A stretch of 64,000 nucleotides of DNA from the NCBI GenBank assembly GCA_031310005.1, contig CM062379.1, positions 4,340,001-4,404,000 on the forward strand. Reading direction: 5' to 3'. This document shows, piece by piece, positions 31,067 through 40,179 of this stretch. Each line of letters starts with the position of its first letter. Within the stretch, counting starts at the first letter, position 1. The stretch comes from Dactylellina haptotyla. Lineage: Eukaryota > Ascomycota > Orbiliomycetes > Orbiliales > Orbiliaceae. Below the pieces are notes generated by a model that was not told where the DNA came from, did not search any database, and saw only the letters and a program-made list of their open reading frames with translations. The translations under genes and the position numbers were made by a program.

Positions 31067-31576
31067 TATTATATTTTATATATTATTTAATATAATAGTA
31101 TAAATATACAATATTAAAATATGTAAAATTTTTTTTCTATTTAAAATATTTAAATCTTTTAATAAGAAGTATATACAAAATTTATAAAATATTAAAAATA
31201 ACTTATCTAAAATGTATAATAATAATAGAATAAAAATAATTAAATATATTAAATTATATTTAAATTGATTAATAAAAATAAAAACATTTTATTAATCCTA
31301 AGAATAATCTTATATACAAAAATAATTTAATATATTTATAATAAATTATAGATTGTAATGGATCGTAATTTACAACCTATAATTTATAGTAAGCAGTAAT
31401 TTATAAAATATATTATACTATAGTCCAGAATGCTAAACAAGTAAGTAGACTTTGTAATCAAATATATTAGGAGTAATATATATTTGTAAATACAAAGTGT
31501 GGTAATAGAAATCAGAACAGTGTAGCGCAGAGTAAGGTACAGGTATTTATACTGTCAAGACTCGTGGTCTGTGACA
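31067..31576 (-). repeat. LTR of Gypsy copy B (right; 5' LTR in sense)
   Basis: 510 bp, ending CTCGTGGTCTGTGACA. The right-hand ~280 bp are the best preserved LTR sequence in the window and the left end is degraded. It is followed directly by the ATTTT target duplication and the severed end of copy A (31,582-32,105). Confidence 0.88.
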
Positions 31577-32105
31577 ATTTTAAAATAATTAATATAACTT
31601 TTTTTTTAATTATATTAAATATATCTTATATATTTTTATAAATTTTAATAGTTGTTTAAATCATAGTAATTATTTTTTTAAATTTTTTTAAATTTTTTAT
31701 AATTATTTTTAAATTTTATAAATATTTATTATTATTTAAGATAACAATTATAGTTAGATTATTAATAACATTATTAATTATATATAACTCTTCTTCCTAT
31801 ATTTATATAATAACATTAAAATAGATTTTATCATTAATAATAAAAACTTTATTTTCATTCTTAAATAAATCAACATTTAATATTAATAGGGGTAAAAATA
31901 ATATTTCTTTTTTTTTATTTATATAAGTAGTTTTTATTTAATTAATTTAATAAATAATAAATTTAAATTTATATAATTATACATTATAAAAATAAATAAC
32001 CTTTTCTTCATTATCCATGATTTTATATTCTAATATAATAAAATCTTCTAAATTAAAAATACTATTATATATATACTTTTTTAATTAAGAAGTAATTAAT
32101 TAAAA

Positions 32106-32615
32106 TATTATACTTTATATATTACCCAACATAATAATATAAATATATAATATTAAAATATACAAAATTTTCTTTTTATTTAAAATATCTAGGTTTCTTA
32201 ATAAAAAATATATATAAAATTATAAAATATTAAAAATAATTTATTTAAAATATATAACAACAATAAAATAAAAATAATTAAATATATTAAATTATATTTA
32301 AATTAATTAATAAAAATAGGAATACTTCATTAATCCTAAAGATAGTTTTATATATAAGAATAGTCTAATACACTTATAATAGATTATAAATCATAGTAAA
32401 TTATAGTTTACTATTTATAATCCATAGTAAATAGTAATTTATAAAATATGTTATACCATAGTCCAAAATATTAAATAAATAGGTGGGCTTTATAGTTAAA
32501 TATATTAAAAATAATATATATTTGTGAATATAAAGTATAGCAGTAGAAATCAGAATCAGCATAGCACAAAACAAGGTACAGGTATTTATATTATCAAGAC
32601 TCGTGGTCTATGACA
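32106..32615 (-). repeat. LTR of Gypsy copy A (right; 5' LTR in sense)
   Basis: 510 bp, ending CTCGTGGTCTATGACA. It is preceded by about 520 bp of A internal sequence that parallels the segment before the LTR of copy B (22,030-22,228 plus 30,741-31,066). The outer edge is preserved and the inner edge degraded. Confidence 0.87.
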
Positions 32616-32637
32616 TTTTTACATTAGAATATTATAA

Positions 32638-33660
32638 TTTTAAATATTTAATAATTAACTTACTTCAAATATAACTTATATTTATAAATATATAAAAAAT
32701 TTATTTATTTAAATAAATTATAAACATTATTATATATATATAGTTATTATTATAATAATATTAATAATTAATAATATAAATATATTGATTAAAATTATTA
32801 ATTATAATATTAAAATAGGTGTTTTTTATAGATATATTATAAAGAAAATAAAAATAATATTAAATTAAAAATAAAAAAATAAAATATATATATAAGATAA
32901 AATTAAATTATTTAATAAAATTAATAAATAATAAAAAATTATATTTAAAATTTATTATTTTAAAAAAAAAATTAATTATTAAATATATATTTTTATTTTT
33001 ATTATAAAATTATAAAATTTTTTATATTAATTTTAAATTTATATAATTTTTAAATTAAAAGATATGAATTATTATTTTTGATTATAATTTATTATATTAA
33101 AGTAATAAAAATATTATTAATTTTATTATATATTAACTATTTAAATTATATATATATATATTATTAGTTTTTGTTATTTAAATTATATAAAATATAATTA
33201 ATAAAAATTATTATTTATAAATTTAATAATATAATAGAGTTTTTATATTATATTTAGTATTTTTTTTATTTATTTATAATAAAGTAATTAAAGAAAATTA
33301 GTAAACTTTATAATAAGAGTTATATAATTTTAATTTTTTATTTTAAATAAGAAAATAATTATTATAATAAATTAATTATTAATATTATTTTTAGCTATTT
33401 TAAAATTAATATTATAAAATTATTATTTTATATATTTTTAAACTTGAAATTATATAAATATTATATTAACACTATTATAAGTTGGGGTATAAAGATTATA
33501 TATTAGGCTGTATAAGCCAAATTTACTCATACTATTTTATATATATATTTATAAAATAGATTTGATATATTATAATTTTAGATTATCGAATATCAATTTT
33601 ACAGGCTTATACCTATATATAATCAGTGATACTGCTATAGCTGAAGCTTCTACAAAAATA
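32638..33660 (-). repeat. Right arm of the ~1-kb inverted repeat pair
   Basis: Reverse complement of the arm at 1,390-2,365. The outer end carries the same GAAGCTTCAGCTATAGCAG signature, read on the minus strand, near 33,630-33,650. Many Cs and Gs survive at this outer end (33,480-33,650), while the inner end is nearly pure A/T. The arm lies only about 20 bp from the right end of Gypsy copy A. Confidence 0.75.
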
Positions 33661-33889
33661 TAATAAATTTATAAAAATATATAAATTATATAAATAATAT
33701 TTTAAAATAATATATATAATAAATATATATTATAAAAATAAAAAATATAAATCTTTTACTTAGAATTATTTTTTATATATATAATCTAACAATAATTACC
33801 TTTATTAAGCTTATAATACCACAGCTTCAACAATTTTAAATATTATTCTTTTTTTTAAAAAAAAATCATTGAATATACTTAAATTAAGA
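33661..33889. other. AT-rich spacer, no gene seen
   Basis: Low G+C sequence between the right inverted arm and the palindrome. It has a small patch of normal composition near 33,785-33,830 and no recognised feature. Confidence 0.5.
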
Positions 33890-33892
33890 AAG

Positions 33893-33934
<42 letters not shown>

Positions 33935-33937
33935 CTT
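33890..33937. repeat. 48-bp perfect palindrome with (TA)17 core
   Basis: AAGTTAA, then 17 TA repeats (33,897-33,930), then TTAACTT. The whole 48 bp is its own reverse complement and could extrude as a hairpin or cruciform. It is also a TA microsatellite. Confidence 0.9.
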
Positions 33938-33997
33938 GAACTTTATATTATAATTTTAATAAATAATATAATAAATAATATAACAAATAGTATGGTA

Positions 33998-34150
33998 AAA
34001 TATTTTTAAATAATAAATAATATAATAAAATATTTTTAAATAATAAATAATATAGTAAATTATATATTTATTATTTTAAATAATTAAATAATATAATAAA
34101 TTATATATTTATTATTATTATTTTAAATGGTAATAGTAAATAATATTATA
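33998..34150 (+). repeat. Short AT-rich tandem repeats at the block border
   Basis: Two copies of a roughly 31-bp unit containing AATATTTTTAAATAATAAAT are followed by two copies of a roughly 40-bp unit containing AATTATATATTTATTATT. They are imperfect and lie just inside the sharp change from AT-rich to balanced DNA near 34,200. Confidence 0.6.
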
Positions 34151-34199
34151 TATATTTATTATATAGAATGGTATGAAATAGTATGAAAATTTAATATAA

Positions 34200-34764
34200 A
34201 ATAATTTTGATTTAAATCAAATAGAACAGTATATAGTAGCGAATTACCACCAATTCCATACCATTTCCAACACTAATTTCTCTAGTACTTTCTTTTCATT
34301 CGCAGACTTAAAAAATTGGATCACATTACATATATAGCTCACAGGTATTAATTTTGATACCACTACTATACCATCGGCAACATGAGGAAGTTTATTATTG
34401 TCCTTGATCATATGATTGGTAACTACGATCTCTCGTAAGAAAAGCCTGATAAATATTTTAAGGCTGACAGCAACAACGAGGTTCGTATAGTTTGGACAGA
34501 AGAACAAATTTAATTTGTCAAAACTCAATCGTGCGAAACATAGGTGCATGAAGTTTAACATATTATTCTGAGAAACGCTGCATGAGATACCTAGAGAAAA
34601 AGGCAACCGAAGAAGACCCCCCCCAAAAAAAAAAAAAAAAAAAAAAAAAATATGATAATAATAAGGCACATTCGCGTTTCGGCGACCTCAATGCTATAAA
34701 TATAAGTCCACGTAAGCTGTTCGGTACGACAAACTCGCCGGGGTGTGCCTCTTATACCTGTTCC
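34200..34764. other. Border region with C8-A26 tract; no supported gene
   Basis: Composition becomes normal within about 50 bp of 34,200. The stretch lies downstream of CDC50 (minus strand) and probably includes its 3' untranslated region. It holds a run of 8 C (34,617-34,624) followed by 26 A (34,625-34,650). Open frames across this tract, such as the minus-strand frame at 34,244-34,669, translate it as poly-Phe and resemble no family I know, so I do not call a gene. Confidence 0.55.
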
Positions 34765-36364
34765 TTATCTCGAGCCATGTAAATCCCGACCAGTGGCACT
34801 TGCGGTCGCAGGACCATTTTCCCAACTTAGATATGTATGGTCACCAAGTTTTCTGAGAAAAGGTTAGTATCGGATTGAGATGTATTGAGTAAGAATACGA
34901 ACCTCGGTTTGAAAAGATGCCTGGCAGTAAATATAACACCCAATAAGACACAAAGACCACCAACTATAACATAGGCGATTCCGAGAAAAGGGTTTTTACC
35001 CCCCATTACTGTCCTGGTTGAGAGTACTATTGATTTGGTTCCACCGTATTCGAGAACGGGGAAGTCTAGGGAAAGTTAAGATACGCACAGATAAAAGGAG
35101 CGAAGTGGCCCACATACTCATTTTGATGTCCAAAGTGTAAACACCGCTAACCATGGTAAAAGTGTCATTGCGTCTCGCTAGCTTGCTGAAAGTGGGAAGA
35201 CCAGCTGTACGCATCCAAACCTGCAGCTCTTCCCAGTCTTTCAGAATTGGAATGTTAGTGGAATTGTATCCATCTGGGAATCTATTTATCCAATTTGGAG
35301 GCGGAACTATTTGCGTATAATTGTAGGTAGTGTTTCCATATCGATCACGATCGCTGCTCCATGCAATGCCTTTATTCGTCATGTCATAAGTCTCTTCTTG
35401 TGCGGAGGTCCCTCCCCGCTTCTGAACAAGGATCGGCATAGCAAATGTGTCGTTGAATAAAGAATTCGCCATGAGACCACAGGGGTAAATTATTTTGTTG
35501 GTTTTGGGGTCGATAGCTAGTGGGCGACATGAATCACTAGTATCTAGAGTAGATCCAGCAACATTTTTGCCACGCAATTGGTCTTCGTTAACAGATTTAA
35601 CATAGCGTCTGTGGTTCTGGTAGAAATTCGTTAGGCGGTAGTATAGCAGGACAGGTGGCTTCATGTCAGCCTCAAGCTGAAACTTAAGCGTGCATGTTGT
35701 ATTGGCGACAGTACGTCCGTTTAATGTAAAATTGTTGGTTGAATATTTCCATTGAGCATCTTGTTTTGTCTCTACGGTTGGTTTGTAAAAGTTCTTTTGA
35801 ACCTTCTCACTCGGAATGGGAATGAAATCGGTCGCGGAGCTTTTGCTTGGATCAGCACAAAGCGTGTAATCGATGACAAGTTCTTGAACCTGCGACATGA
35901 CCTTAGTGACTTGAAATCATAAAAGGCATTATACATGTGGATTATTAAAGGTTTAGGATACCTGCTCAGATGCCCACAGAAGCAATCCCCCGATGGGTGC
36001 AAATATTACACCAACGGCGAAAAATAGAGGAAGGACAGTTTTAGGGGTTAGTATAGGTCTATAGGAAGATTTCGGAAGGAGTTAGTACCGCCCATGGTAT
36101 AAATGTAAGAACGGGGAAATGAGTAAATGTGGAAGGCTATCGGTTTTCAGCACCGGGATAGTTGATTGCTTACTGCCATGCTTTGAGACGTTGCTGTTTG
36201 AACGCCGTATCTGCACCGTCGGGAATCGCGGTTAGCCACGTAGTCTTGAAAAGTATGAGAGAGAAATGATTCTTTCTGATGAACGTACTTCCGGGTCGTC
36301 GGGTTTTCTCCTTTTTCTTGTCTCGCTGTGCATCGTGGTCGTTATCCTCAGAGGTCCTGCTCAT
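34765..36364 (-). CDS. CDC50/LEM3-family P4-ATPase (flippase) beta subunit
   Basis: Chaperone and essential partner of P4-type phospholipid flippases at Golgi, endosome and plasma membranes. Six exons on the minus strand: 36364-36289, 36210-36174, 36058-35962, 35889-35118, 35065-34903, 34852-34765. They join in frame to about 410 residues. A cytosolic N-terminus with [20 protein letters not shown] precedes TM1 (about residues 45-66). Then comes a long lumenal domain, the family signature [12 protein letters not shown] and [12 protein letters not shown], and TM2 (about 355-375). The family's FxxQxLKAWQPxLTP start and GGTKS motif make the call firm. The fourth intron (35,066-35,117) has no stop in the phase that reads on, and the open frame runs on into it; splicing it restores the conserved NFPVLEYGG. 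The fifth intron has a GTTCGT donor. It is divergent from COG6. Confidence 0.93.
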
Positions 36365-36958
36365 TTCGTTGTTGATGTTGCCTTGGTGTCTGCGACGATG
36401 AGAGGGAGAATAAGGAAAGGTTGGTGCAAGTTCACAGTCAACCGTTCAGGGTTGACGTTTTCTTCTAACAAATCTAGGTAGGGCTCATTAGTTATGCCAT
36501 GGAACGACCCGGAATCTTGTAACTCACGGACTTTTGTCTTTCTATTCTATATTCGAATTTTGAGTTTATAAACGGAGTCAGCTGCGGTGATTGTTCGGAA
36601 TCAGTGTATCGTAAGATGATCCACGTAACCAAAATTGCCGAGAAATATATCTGGCACAAGCTTGCAAAGGGGCGCGGGTCAGAAAGATCCGTCCCGGCAG
36701 CCCAGATATTCAATCTCAACGATTGATGCGCAGCAGCATGGCCACAGACGGCCCCAAGATCTTTCCCGTGCTAAAAATAACAGGACAGATTTCTGTCTCC
36801 AAACAACCGGAGCCAACGGCTGAGATATGCATTGGACTGCACATGGATATACGCGTTAAACGTTTTAGAAACCCACTGCACCGCTTCCGTCCACCTGGTG
36901 ACTGCTCCCTTGCAAAACGTCGCGCTCCGTGCTTAGCCACACCGAATAACCTCTGAAC
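36365..36958. promoter_or_regulatory. Shared divergent promoter region CDC50 / COG6
   Basis: 594 bp of balanced composition between two start codons pointing away from each other, so it must hold both promoters. I see no TATA box at a convincing distance and no repeat. Open frames here are short and overlapping, with no family resemblance. Confidence 0.6.
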
Positions 36959-39477
36959 ATGGCAGCCCCGGAGGTTCTACTCCCCTTCGACAGCCGGGAC
37001 GAACAATTCGCTATTGACGGTGTCCGCTTGCAAGAGGGTACTGGGACCAGATCTAATCACCTTCCAGCGAAGGCGGCATATATTATATCAACTTCTGCAA
37101 CGGACCCAGACATCAAAGAAGTCCTTCTAGTATTTGATTCCATTATTGAAAACAACAATGCAGACAATCGACGTCGCTTGCGCGCACAGATACTCCAAGA
37201 GCTTGCTGGTAGCAATAGCCAAGTAGTGCAAAACTTCGGGCTCATAGCCGCGGTAATTACTCGCCTCTTCCCGATTCAATAGCTCGAAAGCACATATTAT
37301 CGCAAAGCTCACGTCGTAATCGATATTCTTTTACGTAGCAAGTGGATAATATTGGGAATGCCCTCAAGGTTTTACACACAAATTTCAACGATATTACCAA
37401 ACGTGTTGACGTAGGGACTTTCGAAATAAATGCAGCTATCCATGAAAGTGATACCACACTGGCCGAAAGGCAAAGGTTGAACAGTAAAGAGATAGTGCTA
37501 CATGCATTTCTCGAGAAGTTCACTCTGCCAGTTGCTCATTTGGCCAACATAACCTCATCACCCCAATCCCTTGATGATGAATTTTTTGATACCTTAGACC
37601 GAGTAAAAGGCATACACTCCGATTGCCAGATTCTACTGGGGTCTGAAAGCACTCGGGCTGGGTAAGAAATCCATGCTTTGCTTCTCTCTCTTGCATTTTT
37701 GTCGTCCTTGTCCTATCGTTCGTCGCAATACGATCCGCTCACTCGATTATATGGACTATTTTAGAGTGGACATAATGGATCAGATGACGAAGAACCTAAA
37801 TTCGGCTTACCAAAAAGTGTATCTTTGGCTTCAGAGGGAAGTCAAATTTCTTTCATTTGAGACTCCAGTTGGAAATCGTCAAGTTCGTAAAGCGCTTGAA
37901 GTTTTGACAAATCGTCCAGCGCTTTTGCAGTAAGTGTTTAGAATAAATTGAATGCCTGGCGGCTCGAAATACTTATTGCTTGGCGCAGAAGTTGTATAGA
38001 TACATTAGCAGAGGCTCGGCAAAGGTCACTCCATGATTCGTTCAACACCGCACTCACTGGTGGGGATGGTGGTGCCTTAGGTACAAAACCAATTGATATG
38101 ATGGCACACGATCCTATTCGTTATACTGGAGATATGTTAGCTTGGCTTCATTCCGCATTGGTTGGCGAGTTAGAGGCTCTACAAGCTATCTTTGAACTCC
38201 CCCCCAATACAGGGAGAACCAACGGAACCATAGAGGGCGAGATTCGGATACCTCTTGATTCCGAACTCCCCCTACGAGATCATGTGCGCCCACTTGCCGA
38301 TAAATCCCTTGAGACCGCGCTTTCGACGTTCCGAGTGAGTTTGACCTAATCTCTAGTATTTTGTCCCATACTTATCTGGTAATATATAGTTTCGAACAGA
38401 ACACGTCATATCTAGTCACGAAGAACCCACCCTCCTCTATAGCTTACTGAATATCTTGACGTTCTACCGAGAGACATTTAAGAAGCTGGTTGGTGTGGAC
38501 GTGCTCCTTGTGACGTGTGTTGATAGGTAGTACTATTCTCACTATCGCGCTCGCGACTTCTAATTCTGTTCATTTCCTTCTAACTATCAATCCTAAATCT
38601 TAGTCTTATATCCACTGCCACTCGTCAACTCCAGAGTTGTTTAAGGGACCTGGTAAGATCTGTTCAACAAGATGTGCCATCAGCAACGTCAGATTTATCA
38701 CCACCGGTTTTTTTATTGGATGCACTAGGGAGGTTTAAAGCCCTAATAAAAAGCTTTGAAGGTTCCTTGATATCGGAATCGTATAAACCCCAAGCATTCG
38801 ACATGATATTTTCGGAAGCTTTAAAGCCCTATACGCAAGGTTGTGAAGCACTTTCGAATGACCTCCCTTCTCCTTCCTCACATATTTTTATGGTTAATTG
38901 TCTGGAAGTTTCCAAGGTATTAAAACCAATGCTTGAAGTTATGCCAGATTCTGTAATTGATACGCCTAGCTAGAATACCCTCCGCCTATCTCCCTACGGC
39001 ACCGAGAATTATATTCATTTCCTCGAAGATTCTGTAGACCACCATGTCGCATCGATCGTATCTCATTTACACAACCACTTCCTTGAGGCGTCAGGGCTGT
39101 CTATGATATTACGCATGGAGGATGTATCTAATGTATTTTCCCAAAGCAAATATAAAATTGGAGAAACCAAGCTAATCTATTCTGGTTTTTACAAAACCTA
39201 GAAATCTCTTGATCCTAAGTGTATCACAAGGGATGCTCTCTCGGAATGCTCAAAACAACTGGATGGGTTTTTGCCAACAGCTCTAATTGACGCCGAATCT
39301 CAACTTCTTTATCTTTCGCGACCATCTCTGAGAAAATCAATAATTAGATCTGGTCTAGACGAATTTGTAACCGATTTCACCATAATCGAGACCACCCTCG
39401 CCGGCTTACCTGAAACAGTTTTTTCTAAGGAATGGTTTCCGAGGACCACGGAGGAGGTACAGATTCTTTTGGGGTAG
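36959..39477 (+). CDS. COG6: Conserved oligomeric Golgi complex subunit 6
   Basis: Subunit of the COG tether (lobe B, Cog5-8), which docks retrograde vesicles at the Golgi. Eight exons: 36959-37252, 37339-37661, 37765-37929, 37989-38334, 38390-38526, 38604-38916, 38974-39123, 39202-39477, giving about 667 residues, normal for Cog6. Recognisable blocks are LNSAYQKVYLWLQRE, PALLQSCIDTLAEARQ, HDPIRYTGDMLAWLHSA, SSHEEPTLLYSLLNILTFYR and the C-terminal RTTEEVQILLG. The last two introns (57 and 78 bp) are multiples of three and read open except for a TAG at the 3' splice site. Removing them restores the family spacing after NCLEVSK. The N-terminal region is coiled-coil-like as in the family. A C7 tract (38,199-38,205) encodes part of a Pro-rich loop. 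Confidence 0.92.
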
Positions 39478-40179
39478 TAGAGCTGAACTTTATTAATTGT
39501 GTTGAATATTTCAGCTTGCGGTGAATTGATGCAAGTTGTGTGTGTTGGATGTAGAATGTAATAAGTAGTTCAGCTTTTTGAAGTTTGGAATGTATGCATG
39601 TACATAATGACTAAGAATTGCTGGTATGTCGCGAAAATAGAACTGGGATCCCAATATGGATCCAACCAATTGATAGGACGCTTGCAAATGGAATGACATA
39701 TTTTCTGTTCGCTCTTGCAGGTGTGGCGACGCCCAATCAAAACTATGACGTAATGGTAGTTAATTTCAACAAACCAAACGCCAAGCACAAGCAAGGAGGC
39801 CAAAAACACCTCGTTGGGAACTACGCCCAACTTCATTCTTGTCGAGTGATATTATGGTTGGGAAATAATCGAATGCTTACAACTTGTCCTCTCAATGCTC
39901 TCTCCTCAGCGGGTACTAGGGAACACAAAAGCAAAGAAGTCGTAAATTGAATTGTGAGGTTCGATTTTACTAAGAGCTAGGAGTATAAGAAGCCGCTCCA
40001 GAACCTACCGCGGATCACCCTGAGGCTTTTCTTTTTGGCAGAAATCCTGCAAACCAAGCTTCAATTCCGCCCTGCCCCAAAAACAAATCTGAAACTTGAG
40101 AAACCTGTATTTATACCACTTCTTCTTCTTCTAGACATTGCAGAAACAATCTTTCAGGTTCGGTTCGCCATAGTTCTCA
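39478..40179. other. Intergenic COG6 to branching enzyme
   Basis: About 700 bp holding the COG6 3' end and the promoter of the branching-enzyme gene. A CTT-rich pyrimidine tract at about 40,118-40,136 lies just upstream of the start codon and could be a transcription-start element or the 3' end of a 5'-UTR intron. No gene is supported. Confidence 0.5.

Larger units (their letters stand above)
14574..31576 (-). mobile_element. Gypsy-type LTR retrotransposon, copy B (inserted in A, interrupted by C)
   Basis: The left LTR begins TGTTACACTTCATACAC at 14,574 and the right LTR ends GGTCTGTGACA at 31,576. Target duplication ATTTT flanks it (14,569-14,573 and 31,577-31,581). The interrupted sequence of A reads straight across this point when compared with the uninterrupted equivalents near 22,030 (in B) and 23,270 (in C, opposite strand). 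Removing copy C and its duplicated ATGTA leaves about 8,496 bp. The sense strand is minus. The internal region is badly degraded and only short open stretches remain, the longest at 18,765-18,974, in the part leading into reverse transcriptase. Confidence 0.88.
7058..32615 (-). mobile_element. Gypsy-type LTR retrotransposon, copy A (outermost, interrupted by B)
   Basis: The left LTR starts TGTTACACTTCATACG at 7,058 and the right LTR ends GTCTATGACA at 32,615. Both are flanked by TTTTT (7,053-7,057 and 32,616-32,620), a 5-bp target duplication, although T5 is low complexity. Copy B sits inside at 14,574-31,576. Removing B and its duplicated ATTTT leaves about 8,550 bp. The internal region aligns with copies B and C, and its reverse-transcriptase region lies on the minus strand near 10.75-10.85 kb, by homology with the motif block in C. 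Coding capacity is destroyed by mass C-to-T/G-to-A change, with too many breaks to count. It is older than B and C because it contains them. Confidence 0.85.

Noticed and set aside
7050-32620. CRISPR-like array from the recurring LTR-edge sequences
   Set aside because: The repeats are kilobases apart, about 510 bp long, and are LTRs of a eukaryotic retroelement.
1390-33660. The inverted arms as a pair of retroelement LTRs
   Set aside because: They are in inverted, not direct, orientation, and share no sequence with the Gypsy LTRs.
34244-34782. Open frames on both strands across the C8-A26 tract
   Set aside because: They translate the homopolymer as poly-Phe or poly-Lys, resemble no family, and overlap the expected 3' region of CDC50.
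35066-35117. Treating the 300-codon open frame as the full CDC50 coding region
   Set aside because: Its last ~40 residues come from an unspliced intron and a shifted frame; splicing 35,066-35,117 recovers the conserved [12 protein letters not shown] block, and two further membrane-encoding exons lie on either side.
38917-39201. In-frame TAG codons in COG6 read as RIP-type nonsense leaking from the AT block
   Set aside because: Both stops coincide with 3' ends of plausible introns, and removing those introns restores Cog6 family spacing, so the gene is intact.
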